The notes under the pieces were generated by a model that saw only the letters and a list, made by a program, of their open reading frames with translations, did no database searches and was not told the DNA's origin. From Bdellovibrio sp. (lineage in GTDB: Bacteria; UBA10199; 2-02-FULL-44-16; DYJF01), in assembly GCA_020723205.1 (NCBI GenBank), contig DYJF01000016.1, positions 1-35,451 of the forward strand: a stretch of DNA of 35,451 nt, in the 5' to 3' direction. Shown one piece after another: positions 1 to 8,381 of the stretch; position 1 is the stretch's first letter; each line of letters begins with the position of its first letter. A program made the translations under genes and the position numbers.

Positions 1-1
1 C

Positions 2-1435
<1,434 letters not shown>

Positions 1436-1476
1436 GAACAGGCCCAAGGTTAAGGGCCAAAGGTTAAATGTAGATG

Positions 1477-1511
1477 AAAGGGCCCGTCGGAATTCCGACG
1501 GGCCCTTTATT
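1477..1511 (+). terminator. Rho-independent terminator after groEL
   Basis: A perfect 32-base palindrome (1477-1508, AAAGGGCCCGTCGG on the left arm, centred on AATT) is followed by a short T/A stretch. It lies 42 bases after the groEL stop and just before the promoter of the next gene. Confidence 0.85.
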
Positions 1512-1523
1512 TGCCCGAAATGG

Positions 1524-1553
1524 TTGACGCCTGTAAAATCAACATGTTACTAT
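1524..1553 (+). promoter_or_regulatory. Sigma-70-type promoter of the outer-membrane barrel gene
   Basis: TTGACG at 1524-1529 and TACTAT at 1548-1553 are separated by 18 bases. The predicted start of transcription (about 1560) lies downstream of the first in-frame ATG (1552) and upstream of the ATG at 1576. This supports 1576 as the translation start. Confidence 0.6.
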
Positions 1554-1575
1554 GCCCCCGACCTTTAGGGGGGCC

Positions 1576-3336
1576 ATGTCTAGACCCAAGTTTTCGAGCT
1601 TTGTCTTTTGGTGTGCCGGACTTTTTCTGCTCTCGAGTTCGACCGCTTTCGCCGTTGATTTCTCGACACACGGTTATTACCGCACGCGGGTCGTGGGCCT
1701 GGAGGACATGGACCTGCAGACCCCGAACAGCGCGATAGCCAACCCGAACGATCTTGCGGGATTCGTGACATACAATCAGATGCGACTGCGCCTCGAACCG
1801 ACGCTCAAGCTGAACGATCATCTCTCCATTCAGGCGCAGTTCGATATCCTTGATAACGTCCTCTATGGAACGGAGAACACGAAGGAGCTGAACGTCCTAT
1901 CGCCCCTTGTCGGAACGCTCACGATGCCGGCAGGCGCGGGCTCGTTTTGGATGACCGGTGCGGAGGCCGGCGACCAGAAATCGATAAACATAAGACGGGT
2001 ATGGGCCGATATCTTGACCCCCATAGGAAAGTTTCGGCTCGGCAGGCAACCTTCCCACTGGGGGCTTGGTATATTCCAGAACGATGGAAGAGACCGTCAG
2101 GCGGATTTTGGCGATACGGTCGACCGGATTCTCTACCTGCTCCAGTACGACATCAACAATATCGGCGCGTTCACAGCCGGCCTCGCATGGGACATCCCGT
2201 ATCAAGAGCAGGGTGACGAAAGGATCGGCTACGGCGATTCCGTACAGAGGGCCGCCGTGCCCGGCGCCTCCCGCAATCTTCAGCAGTATTCGCTCATATT
2301 GATGCTAGACCGGCCCGAATTCACGGTAGGCATGTTCAGCGGGCTAAGAAGACGCAATGGGAGCGACGGTGCCGTTACGATGCAGGTGGGGGACGCGTTG
2401 TGCAATCCGGCTGACCCTACAAGCGCGAACTGTAACGTGTGGGCCGGCATCGACGGCGACACGCTCCTTTATTTCATGGATCTTTACCTTCGCTATCAAT
2501 ACGAAAACTACAAGTTCCAGCTTGAAGGAATTTATATAGGTGGGAAAGTCTCGACCGGCCTAGCCGTGGACGCCATCCCATTCCGTGGGCTCGGCGCCGC
2601 GGACCCCGCCAATCCCTGCGGCACCGGCGGCATCATATGTCTTCCGCCCGAACAGCCGATCCAGGTCCTGATGGCCGCTTTTGAGGCCGAGGGGTCATAC
2701 AAATGGGGCGGCGAGTGGAAGTTCCAGGCGGGATACGCGGAAGGAGACGGCGATCCGCTGTCGGGAAAGATAACTCAATTAGGTTTCCGCCCCGATTATC
2801 AGATCGCTCTTCTGATGTTCGACCGTCCGATGGGCACCTCACCTTCTTATTACGGCGAACCGGCGTATGCCCCCGGCACGACCGCGCAGCTCGGAGGCGG
2901 TCAGTGGATAACCGGGAATTTTGTCAACAACGCTCTCTTTTTGACGGCGGGTTATAAGCATAAGTTCGATTTTGGGGGCTCATCTGCGGCGTGCGACTGG
3001 GTGAAGGTGGGCGGAAAGGTCATTACCGCGTGGGCCCCGAAGAAGAACGTCAATATTGATTTCTCGCAGGTTGTCGGGACTCCGAACCTGCCCACTATTT
3101 CGGAGACGGCGGACAGCTTTTTCAGCCGCTGGTACGGAGTCGAATTCGACGTTGTCGCCGAGGCAAAATTTTTCGATTATCTCTATACGGCGTTCGAAGC
3201 AGGCGTCCTCTTCCCCGGACGCGAATACAACGTAGAGGTCGGCGTGATAGATCCGGGCGCTTTGATCGAACCGATACCGTATGACAGGGCAAGCATCGGC
3301 TGGGGCGGCCGGCTGACCGCGAGCATTGAATTTTAA
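1576..3336 (+). CDS. Outer-membrane beta-barrel protein, 586 aa
   Basis: The protein has a clear Sec signal peptide (about 26 residues, hydrophobic core then SSSTAFA before the cut). The remainder is rich in alternating hydrophobic/aromatic strands typical of a large outer-membrane barrel, and it ends in Phe (SIEF), as expected for BAM-dependent insertion. I chose the ATG at 1576 because AGGGGGG sits 2 bases upstream and the promoter places the transcript start near 1560; the ATG at 1552 would lie in the promoter. It resembles the large porin-like barrels of deltaproteobacteria, but I cannot assign a substrate. Four cysteines in two loops (around CNPADPTSANC and CGTGGIIC) could form disulfides. 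It is a single-gene unit or is co-transcribed with the following RRM gene 20 bases on. Confidence 0.8.
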   Translation: MSRPKFSSFVFWCAGLFLLSSSTAFAVDFSTHGYYRTRVVGLEDMDLQTPNSAIANPNDLAGFVTYNQMRLRLEPTLKLNDHLSIQAQFDILDNVLYGTENTKELNVLSPLVGTLTMPAGAGSFWMTGAEAGDQKSINIRRVWADILTPIGKFRLGRQPSHWGLGIFQNDGRDRQADFGDTVDRILYLLQYDINNIGAFTAGLAWDIPYQEQGDERIGYGDSVQRAAVPGASRNLQQYSLILMLDRPEFTVGMFSGLRRRNGSDGAVTMQVGDALCNPADPTSANCNVWAGIDGDTLLYFMDLYLRYQYENYKFQLEGIYIGGKVSTGLAVDAIPFRGLGAADPANPCGTGGIICLPPEQPIQVLMAAFEAEGSYKWGGEWKFQAGYAEGDGDPLSGKITQLGFRPDYQIALLMFDRPMGTSPSYYGEPAYAPGTTAQLGGGQWITGNFVNNALFLTAGYKHKFDFGGSSAACDWVKVGGKVITAWAPKKNVNIDFSQVVGTPNLPTISETADSFFSRWYGVEFDVVAEAKFFDYLYTAFEAGVLFPGREYNVEVGVIDPGALIEPIPYDRASIGWGGRLTASIEF

Positions 3337-3356
3337 CCTACATTCGGGAGAGGGTT

Positions 3357-3611
3357 ATGGGAAAAAAACTGTTTGTTGGGAATCTTGACTGGTCGGTCAA
3401 GGACGAGGACCTGCAGCAGGCGTTCGCCTCTTTCGGCGATTTGACATCCGCCAAGGTGGTCATGGACAGGATGTCGGGACGCTCCAGAGGGTTCGGCTTC
3501 GTCGAGTACGCAACGGATGAAGCGGCGGAGACGGCCAAGAAAGAGATGGACGGCAAGGACATGAAGGGCCGCGCGATTCGCGTGGACATGGCGCAAGAAA
3601 CAAAACGCTAA
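3357..3611 (+). CDS. RRM-type RNA-binding protein, 84 aa
   Basis: This is a single RNA recognition motif filling the whole protein. RNP2 is LFVGNL (residues 5-10) and RNP1 is RSRGFGFVEY (about 42-51). The C-terminal tail is short and basic. Such stand-alone RRM proteins occur in cyanobacteria and several proteobacterial and deltaproteobacterial groups and bind single-stranded RNA; the target here is unknown. A GGGAGAGG ribosome-binding site precedes the ATG. A strong terminator follows immediately after the stop. Cyanobacterial relatives are cold-inducible; nothing in this sequence shows the regulation here. Confidence 0.93.
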   Translation: MGKKLFVGNLDWSVKDEDLQQAFASFGDLTSAKVVMDRMSGRSRGFGFVEYATDEAAETAKKEMDGKDMKGRAIRVDMAQETKR

Positions 3612-3626
3612 TGCCGAAAAAAAAAC

Positions 3627-3654
3627 AAAAACCCCGGCCGAGGCCGGGGTTTTT
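3627..3654. terminator. Bidirectional Rho-independent terminator
   Basis: ACCCCGGCC and GGCCGGGGT arms flank a 2-base centre (stem in 3631-3650). The hairpin has an A-tract on its left and a T-tract on its right, so it can stop the RRM gene on the plus strand and the small membrane protein gene on the minus strand. Confidence 0.9.
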
Positions 3655-3669
3655 AGTTCCAAAAGAGCG

Positions 3670-3852
3670 CTATGATTGCGCACAGCGCTTAACCAACATC
3701 ACGATACCCAAGAGGACCGATACCACACCGACGAGTATCTGGATGATCGGTGTGCCGCCGAACACCTGCGACAGGCCGGTGTTGAGCTGCGGCACCGTGT
3801 GAACGAGACCTCCCACGAGAAGAAGCACGGCGCCTATCTTGATTATATCCAT
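3670..3852 (-). CDS. Small two-helix membrane protein, 60 aa
   Basis: This short protein is predicted to have two transmembrane helices (about residues 4-20 and 35-54) joined by a polar loop containing QLNTGLSQVFGG. It ends in KRCAQS. A good ribosome-binding site (AAGGAGG) lies 6 bases upstream of the ATG. It faces the RRM gene and shares the bidirectional terminator. I do not recognise the family. The codon pattern and the ribosome-binding site support a real gene. It could be a small stress or envelope protein, but nothing shows this. Confidence 0.7.
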   Translation of the reverse strand: MDIIKIGAVLLLVGGLVHTVPQLNTGLSQVFGGTPIIQILVGVVSVLLGIVMLVKRCAQS

Positions 3853-4029
3853 TTTTTCCTCCTTGTCCGCCGACGCTTTAGTGGCGGGCTTTTATTTAAC
3901 CAAATCATTTATTCGACGGCCGCGCGAACCGGCGAACAAGTTTGGTTATGATGCGCGATAATAAGTTCAGGGTAAGCGCATCACAAGGCGTCGCGCGTCA
4001 TCGGCCCTGACAATTCGCGTCAGAAAGCT

Positions 4030-4635
4030 TTACGCGTTGCGAAGGGGTTTTGTGCTTAAGCTTACGACGAGATCGAAATCATCCGGTTGAATATCCTTGC
4101 CGGGAATTACTTTAGAACGCATGATCTCTTTGCACTCCAAACACCGGTGGATGATTATGTAACTGTCTCGGCCGGAGATCACGACGCCGACAGGTTTCAT
4201 GAGTCCGCGGCAGGGATTTGCGCGATCTCCGACGTGGACGTCCACGTGTTTGGAATAGAGACAAAAGGGACAATGGTTTCTCGGAGTGCCGCATGTTGTG
4301 GGTGGAACGTCGGCGCTGCAATTGCCGCATACGAACCCTTCGTTAATGACCCTGAAGAGCTTTGTAGGAAGCTCTCTTGCCTTGCCCTTAAAGTTCTTTG
4401 CCAGTGAAAGTTTTTCTTTCTTTGTGAGCTTTTTTAATCTCGCCTCCTCCTTGAGGGCGGCGGAACGCGACTCGCACTCTTTTGAATAAATGAACTTTGC
4501 CGGGGATCTGCCCCGCGTATATTTTGCGCCCACGCCCCTGTTGTGTTCTTCAAGGCGTCTGCCCATGTCATTCGTTATCCCTGTATAGAGCGTCTTATCG
4601 GCGCAGCGTAAGATATAGACAAACCACGGTCTCAT
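4030..4635 (-). CDS. GIY-YIG nuclease domain fused to RNHCP domain, 201 aa
   Basis: The N-terminal part (about residues 1-85) is a UPF0213/YhbQ-like GIY-YIG domain: FVYILR, then LYTGITNDMGRRLEEHN, then the YTRGR-P and AALKEEARLKKL segments. GIY-YIG domains cut nucleic acids with a catalytic Arg and Glu. The C-terminal part (about 98-195) is an RNHCP domain, named after its motif, seen here as PRNHCPFC at residues 118-125. It also has CGNC and CLEC cysteine pairs that may bind zinc. The function of RNHCP is unknown. The ATG at 4635 is chosen because it starts exactly at the GIY-YIG domain; the open frame runs on to 4728 but would overlap the divergent gene. It lies head to head with the carbonic-anhydrase-like gene, 28 bases away. 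Confidence 0.87.
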   Translation of the reverse strand: MRPWFVYILRCADKTLYTGITNDMGRRLEEHNRGVGAKYTRGRSPAKFIYSKECESRSAALKEEARLKKLTKKEKLSLAKNFKGKARELPTKLFRVINEGFVCGNCSADVPPTTCGTPRNHCPFCLYSKHVDVHVGDRANPCRGLMKPVGVVISGRDSYIIIHRCLECKEIMRSKVIPGKDIQPDDFDLVVSLSTKPLRNA

Positions 4636-4663
4636 TGTTAAGGAGTATAGCAGGAGGTGCATT

Positions 4664-5035
4664 ATGAGCGAAGGGAAATTTGCGACGGCCATCAACTGCA
4701 TGGACGGCAGGACACAGTTGCCCGTCAACGAATGGATAAGGCGGGAATATCATGTCGACTATGTGGATACGATAACCGAACCGGGGCCTATAAAGATCCT
4801 CTCGGACAATAAGGACGTGGGATCCATAAAAAAGCGCGTATTGATATCTGTGGGCAAGCACGGTTCCAGCAACATAGCGATCGTTGGACATCACGATTGC
4901 GCGGGGAACCCCGTGGACAAGGCGACGCAGCTTGCCCATATAGCGGGTGCGATCAAGACGATTGTCTCATGGGACCTAAACGTGAACGTCGTTGGTCTTT
5001 GGGTGGACGAGAACTGGCGGGTAAATAAGGTTTGA
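4664..5035 (+). CDS. Small beta-carbonic-anhydrase-like protein, 123 aa
   Basis: The protein resembles the short carbonic-anhydrase-like proteins rather than full-length beta-carbonic anhydrases (usually about 200 aa). The zinc-site pattern is recognisable: C12-x-D14-R16 (NCMDGRTQLP) near the N-terminus, and GHHDCAGN with H77 and C79 further on. In the beta class, Cys-Asp-Arg and His-x2-Cys form the metal and proton-transfer site; here the spacing is HxC (HDC). Whether it hydrates CO2 is uncertain. AGGAGG lies 6 bases upstream of the ATG. It is divergent from the GIY-YIG/RNHCP gene. Confidence 0.75.
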   Translation: MSEGKFATAINCMDGRTQLPVNEWIRREYHVDYVDTITEPGPIKILSDNKDVGSIKKRVLISVGKHGSSNIAIVGHHDCAGNPVDKATQLAHIAGAIKTIVSWDLNVNVVGLWVDENWRVNKV

Positions 5036-5105
5036 TATAGTATCAGCTGATAGAAAAGCCGCCATTGTCAGGGCTGTAAAGAAAAGGAGGAAGAAGGTCC
5101 GTGAT

Positions 5106-5348
5106 ATGGCGATCTCCCACAAGGGCGGAAAGCGCCAGCTTTGTGGTTTTAATAAATGTATGGAATCACTGGAATTTCATCATATAATCAAAGGCAAGAA
5201 GGATTTTGGTATATCAGAAAAAGGTTATACTAGGTCCTGGGCGGCCATTAAGTCGGAACTGGACAAATGCATTCTGTTATGTGCAGATTGCCACCGCGAA
5301 TGGCATGCCGGTTTGATAAATGAGAGTTTTTTCGCTCTTTGTAAATGA
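5106..5348 (+). CDS. HNH endonuclease-like protein, possibly 5'-truncated or degenerate
   Basis: The C-terminal half carries an HNH fold signature: LEFHHI, then DKCILLCADCHREWHAG, with the paired Cys of a zinc site. In the many stand-alone relatives I know, the N-terminal zinc knuckle reads GGKCxxCGxxKC. Here it reads GGKRQLCGFNKC, so one cysteine is replaced by Arg. The open frame runs upstream to about 5025, and its translation (ADRKAAIVRAVKKRRKKVRD) resembles the family N-terminus, but that part contains no ATG, GTG or TTG. The true start may therefore be lost, or a rare codon may be used. The ATG at 5106 has AAGG 8 bases upstream. The gene ends 12 bases before the intron-containing tRNA-Asn. 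It may be a former homing nuclease or an unrelated HNH protein. Confidence 0.65.
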   Translation: MAISHKGGKRQLCGFNKCMESLEFHHIIKGKKDFGISEKGYTRSWAAIKSELDKCILLCADCHREWHAGLINESFFALCK

Positions 5349-5360
5349 TCGGTAAAATAT

Positions 5361-5697
5361 TCCGCAGTAGCTCAGTCGGTCAGAGCAGGTGACTGTCAAA
5401 AGGCAGCCCTCATTGGAAACGGTGAGGTGTAAAGCGGGTGAATTCAGGGGAACCTGTCCCGAGAATTTAAAAACTCGGCAAGGCAATCCTGAGCCAAGTT
5501 CCCTGATGTCAAAGGCAGGGAAAAGGTGCAGAGACTAGGGGGTGACGAAAGAATAATCCTCCATATAGCGCCCGCCACCTAAATTTCCCACGCGATAGAC
5601 GCCATGGGAAATATGGCGAAGAGATAGTCCGCGCCGGCCGGAAACGGTCGGGTATCGTGTAATCACCGGGTCGGGGGTTCGAATCCCTCCTGCGGAG
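5361..5697 (+). tRNA. tRNA-Asn(GTT) interrupted by a group I intron
   Basis: Exon 1 is 5361-5396 and exon 2 is 5660-5697, giving a 74-nt mature tRNA. The acceptor arms TCCGCAG (5361-5367) and CTGCGGA (5690-5696) pair perfectly, with G as discriminator base. The D arm is GCTC/GAGC. The anticodon stem is GGTGA (5388-5392) with TCACC (5663-5667). The T arm is GGGGG-TTCGAAT-CCCTC. Only after removal of 5397-5659 does the anticodon loop become the canonical seven bases CTGTTAA with anticodon GTT (G5395, T5396, T5660), the loop found in other bacterial tRNA-Asn. The unspliced sequence superficially suggests a GTC anticodon. CCA is not encoded. Confidence 0.9.
5397..5659 (+). ncRNA. Group I self-splicing intron in tRNA-Asn
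   Basis: This 263-nt intron lies between anticodon positions 35 and 36. P1 is exon CTGT plus intron C (5393-5397) paired with the guide GGCAG (5402-5406) across an AAAA loop, with the diagnostic U-G pair at the 5' splice site. The intron ends in G (5659), the expected terminal guanosine. P2 is CCTCATTG-GAAA-CGGTGAGG (5408-5427). P4 pairs TCAGG (5444-5448) with CCTGA (5488-5492) inside GGCAATCCTGAGCC. The R element is GTGCAGAGACTAG (5526-5538) and the S element is AAGAGATAGTCC (5619-5630); GACTA and TAGTC form P7. P9 is CCGGCCG-GAAA-CGGTCGG (5634-5651). GAAA loops on P2 and P9 and the overall size fit subgroup IC3, the type found in cyanobacterial tRNA-Leu and Azoarcus tRNA-Ile. It contains no ORF of its own. 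Confidence 0.92.
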
Positions 5698-5699
5698 CA

Positions 5700-5737
5700 A
5701 GAGAAGCCCAATCCCTTCCGGGGTTGGGCTTCTCTTT
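5700..5737 (+). terminator. Rho-independent terminator after tRNA-Asn
   Basis: Long arms AGAGAAGCCCAATCCC and GGGGTTGGGCTTCTCT enclose a TTCC loop and run into TTTATT. The hairpin follows directly after the tRNA 3' end. Confidence 0.88.
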
Positions 5738-5814
5738 ATTCGTTGGGAGAGGTCGATTTATTCTTAACAGGATCCCGTTTTCCCCTAAAAATCCCGCCGT
5801 GATTGAATATGCCG

Positions 5815-5844
5815 TTGACGGCCCACTTCAAATGTTGATAAACA
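5815..5844 (+). promoter_or_regulatory. Possible promoter of the 461-aa gene
   Basis: TTGACG at 5815-5820 is followed 18 bases later by TAAACA (5839-5844), a weak -10. It is placed just upstream of a strong ribosome-binding site and after the tRNA terminator, so a new promoter is needed in this gap. Confidence 0.35.
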
Positions 5845-5865
5845 CTGCGAAATCGAGGAGGCGAA

Positions 5866-7251
5866 ATGGTCCAAACCAACGTCGAGCAGGTCAGTTCGGA
5901 GAATTTCGGTTATCTCCCATGGGCCACACTGGACCCCCAAACGCTGGCGCCTCCCACGGTACCGCCCGTAAGATATTTTAATGAATTGTACGCCGTCTAT
6001 GATGATGTGTGCGGCGGCGCGACAGGACCTTCGGATCCCGCATTCATATCGACATATGCTAACTATGCCGGTTCATTCGCCAGCGGGGCGCTTAAGCGCA
6101 GGTTCTTTTACGGGATCAGCTTGGACAGAAGCGCATGGGCCGGCAGCGATTTCGGCAGGTGGCTTGACGGCGGGAAGATGTGTGCGGAAGGGTCACCGGG
6201 TTTCGAGAGCCATATGCCGCTTCGCACGGCGGTCAATGAGGGCATCTATGAGCGATTGAGGGGTGCTGCGAAGGCGATGCTGCCCGTCGATTTTTTTGGT
6301 TTTGAGCAGGGAAAGGAACGCCCCGTTTTTTATGCGAGCATTGCAAATATCGATTATACATCGCCCGGCAAAAGGAGAACGTTCGCGGGAACGTCAGGTT
6401 TTGCCGAAGTGTATCCTTCAGAATCCACCGGAGTTTACCGGAATGGCTCGGGCGATTTTCTCGTCATGGGCACGGAAGAGATCTCATGGACTCCGAAAGA
6501 CAGGATGGCCCATTTCGGGGGCCGCCTTGTGGTCGGAAAAGATGGATGGGTGGTCGGCAGCGAAGATGTATTCGTGGTAAGAAAGGGAACGGGCGCTGTA
6601 CATCCGTTATTTGAACATGCGGAAGAGGCCGTCAGATTCATAGACGGTCTTGAGGGAGACAGCGTGCCGAGAAGGAGTCGTCCGTTACCGGTCGGGGAGT
6701 TCCTCGAGGCGTTTGGATATAGGTATGTCGGCAACGGTTCGGCCGCCGCCGCATCCGGATATTTCAAGAATATCGCTCTGGATTATGAGGCGGCGTCGAG
6801 AAAATGGTTCACCATGAAGGGCGGAGCATATGGAGAGGTAGTGGTGGGGGAGATGCTGTACAATTCTTCGGAGCAGTATTTTCTTGCGGCGGCCGCGTAT
6901 CTTGCCAACGGCGAATACACTACCGCTATGAGCATGATCGAACAGATGAGATCGCAGATGCTGAACGCAGGCATCAAATATGATGATAAGATGGTAAAGG
7001 GACTGGAAGGGGCGATCGATCGCTTAATGGATCGTTCATACAGGAGCCGCTCGGGACCTCCCAAGAACGGCGGCGTGCCGGTCGGGGGTTTGATGGACAG
7101 CGGAGAGATGATTTCGTCTGCGGGTCCGTCGGCTGCAAACGTCAGCGGGATGAGCACTATCAGAACGCCAAACGCCGTCGCCGGTTTTTTAAATTCCCTT
7201 CGGCTTTATCTGTCCTGGCAGATACCCTCTGCACAGGCCAGAGTGTTCTAG
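5866..7251 (+). CDS. Unknown 461-aa protein with shared C-terminal VGGLMDSGE module
   Basis: I do not recognise a known family. The start is firm (GAGGAGG, 5 bases before the ATG). There is no N-terminal signal peptide. The central part (about residues 130-260) is rich in Gly, aromatic and beta-strand-like stretches. Residues about 335-390 form an amphipathic helical pair around EQYFLAAAAYLANGEYTTA, reminiscent of a TPR-like hairpin. The C-terminus has a Gly/Pro linker, then VGGLMDSGE at 406-414 followed by 47 residues, including a hydrophobic stretch (GFLNSLRLYLSWQIP) and a final Phe. This matches the ends of three minus-strand proteins at 24-35 kb (VSGLLPADE, VGGLLPSGE, VSALLPSGE), and NGGVPVGGL compares closely with NGGGVKVSGL. 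It is therefore likely a member of the same envelope or sorting system; that role is inference. Confidence 0.75.
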   Translation: MVQTNVEQVSSENFGYLPWATLDPQTLAPPTVPPVRYFNELYAVYDDVCGGATGPSDPAFISTYANYAGSFASGALKRRFFYGISLDRSAWAGSDFGRWLDGGKMCAEGSPGFESHMPLRTAVNEGIYERLRGAAKAMLPVDFFGFEQGKERPVFYASIANIDYTSPGKRRTFAGTSGFAEVYPSESTGVYRNGSGDFLVMGTEEISWTPKDRMAHFGGRLVVGKDGWVVGSEDVFVVRKGTGAVHPLFEHAEEAVRFIDGLEGDSVPRRSRPLPVGEFLEAFGYRYVGNGSAAAASGYFKNIALDYEAASRKWFTMKGGAYGEVVVGEMLYNSSEQYFLAAAAYLANGEYTTAMSMIEQMRSQMLNAGIKYDDKMVKGLEGAIDRLMDRSYRSRSGPPKNGGVPVGGLMDSGEMISSAGPSAANVSGMSTIRTPNAVAGFLNSLRLYLSWQIPSAQARVF

Positions 7252-7302
7252 ACGAACCCTATAAAAGTGGTATATTGGGTCCATAGAAGGGGAGGTGCGC
7301 CT

Positions 7303-7476
7303 ATGTATAACGTATTGGGATTTTTCAGGCCCGGGCTTAGCGAATTGCTGATCATTTTGCTCGTTGTCCTTGTCATTTTCGGCGCCGGCCGCCTGCCGAA
7401 GATAGGCGAGGCGTTAGGCGAAGCGATAAAGGGATTCAGAAGATCGTCAAAAGAGGAAGATAAGGAAAATGTTTGA
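7303..7476 (+). CDS. tatA: Twin-arginine translocase subunit TatA, 57 aa
   Basis: TatA forms the membrane-thinning component of the Tat pathway, which exports folded proteins. The protein has a short periplasmic N-terminus, one transmembrane helix (LSELLIILLVVLVIF), the FGAGRLPKIGEALGEAIKGFRR hinge and amphipathic helix in the expected order, and a charged C-terminal tail. The start at 7303 is preferred over the upstream ATG at 7267 because GGGGAGGTG lies just before it and the family begins there. The stop overlaps the tatB-like start by 8 bases, and tatC follows, so this is a compact tatABC operon. Confidence 0.95.
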   Translation: MYNVLGFFRPGLSELLIILLVVLVIFGAGRLPKIGEALGEAIKGFRRSSKEEDKENV

Positions 7477-7624
7477 CATCGGGCTTGGCGAACTTTTCGT
7501 TGTTCTGATCCTCGCCACGGTGCTCTTGGGCCCCGAGAAGTGCCTCAAGTTTGCCAGAGAGCTCGGGGCATGGATAAGAAAGATCGAGGCCCGCTGGAAT
7601 GAGACCAGAGAATCCTTCAAATGA
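7469..7624 (+). CDS. tatB: TatB-like subunit, 51 aa
   Basis: This short gene sits between tatA and tatC. Its translation begins MFDIGLGELFVVLILATVLL and continues with GPEKCLKFARELG, the TatB pattern of a membrane helix, then L-GPE/K and an amphipathic helix. The Glu at position 8 in the helix is typical of TatB. It is much shorter than typical TatB (over 100 aa), so it could be a second TatA-like copy, but its place and its MFDIG start favour TatB. It overlaps the tatA stop by 8 bases and stops 4 bases before the preferred tatC start, suggesting translational coupling. Confidence 0.85.
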   Translation: MFDIGLGELFVVLILATVLLGPEKCLKFARELGAWIRKIEARWNETRESFK

Positions 7625-7628
7625 GGCG

Positions 7629-8369
7629 ATGCCAGTCGACCGGCATCTTGCCGAACTCAAAAGCCGTCTTATAAAGATACTGCTCATCGTTCTTTCCGGG
7701 ACCGTTTTGGCCGGCATCTATTCAAAAGAGATATTCGGGGTCTTGGCTGGGCCGCTCGTTCAAAATATGCCGGCTGGCACAGGATTGCTCGCGCTCTCGC
7801 CTATCGAAGGATGGATGGTTTATCTCAAGGTTTCACTTGTGGCCGCGCTCTTCGCGACGGCGCCGCTGTGGTTCTATCAGGTCTGGGCGTTCCTGCAGCC
7901 GGCCCTTCATAAGAAGGAGCGAAGAACCGTTGCGGCGATCGTGTTGCTTTCGTCTTTATTTTTCGTGTCGGGCGGCGTGTTCTGTTATCTCGTGGTCCTT
8001 CCGGCAGGTTTTAAATACCTGATGGATATCTATTCCGATACGAACATTATGATGCTGCCGCATATGCAGTGGTATTTCTCATTTTTGTTGCGCGCACTGT
8101 TGGCGTTCGGCGCCGCGTTTGAAACGCCGCTGTTCATGATCTTGCTGTCACGGCTGGGGATCGTTTCATCCGATAAGATGAGAAGAACGAGAAAATATGC
8201 GATTGTCGGTATCTTCATATTCGCGGCGATCATGACGCCCGGGCCGGACGTATTTTCGCAGATCGCGCTGGCGCTCCCCCTGGCGCTCTTCTATGAGGCG
8301 GGGGTCGTTGGATCGAGACTGGCGGAAGGGAAAAGAAATCGGACTGTTGTCACAGAGCGGGCTATTTGA
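7629..8369 (+). CDS. tatC: Sec-independent translocase TatC, 246 aa
   Basis: TatC is the multi-spanning receptor that recognises twin-arginine signal peptides together with TatB. The protein starts with the family N-terminus (VDRHLAELKSRL), has six predicted helices, and contains SPIEGWMVYLKV, PLWFYQVWAFLQPAL and the conserved cytoplasmic loop FGAAFETPLFMILLSRLGIV. The ATG at 7629 is chosen over an in-frame ATG at 7599 because it fits the family start and lies 4 bases after tatB; the longer form would add ten residues and overlap tatB. It is followed 12 bases later by the nucleoside kinase gene, probably in the same transcript. Confidence 0.96.
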   Translation: MPVDRHLAELKSRLIKILLIVLSGTVLAGIYSKEIFGVLAGPLVQNMPAGTGLLALSPIEGWMVYLKVSLVAALFATAPLWFYQVWAFLQPALHKKERRTVAAIVLLSSLFFVSGGVFCYLVVLPAGFKYLMDIYSDTNIMMLPHMQWYFSFLLRALLAFGAAFETPLFMILLSRLGIVSSDKMRRTRKYAIVGIFIFAAIMTPGPDVFSQIALALPLALFYEAGVVGSRLAEGKRNRTVVTERAI

Positions 8370-8381
8370 TAAGGAACGAAT

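Noticed and set aside
1441-1467. Tandem repeat-like GGCCCAAGGTTAA / GGGCCAAAGGTTAA after groEL
   Set aside because: Only two imperfect copies; it is too short and isolated to call a repeat element.
5361-5397. tRNA-Asp with GTC anticodon
   Set aside because: The unspliced sequence CTGTC suggests GTC, but the 3' anticodon stem is missing nearby; the halves fit only as tRNA-Asn(GTT) after intron removal.
5509-5700. 63-aa frame on the minus strand across the intron
   Set aside because: It is a shadow of the structured intron and tRNA 3' half and has no ribosome-binding site.
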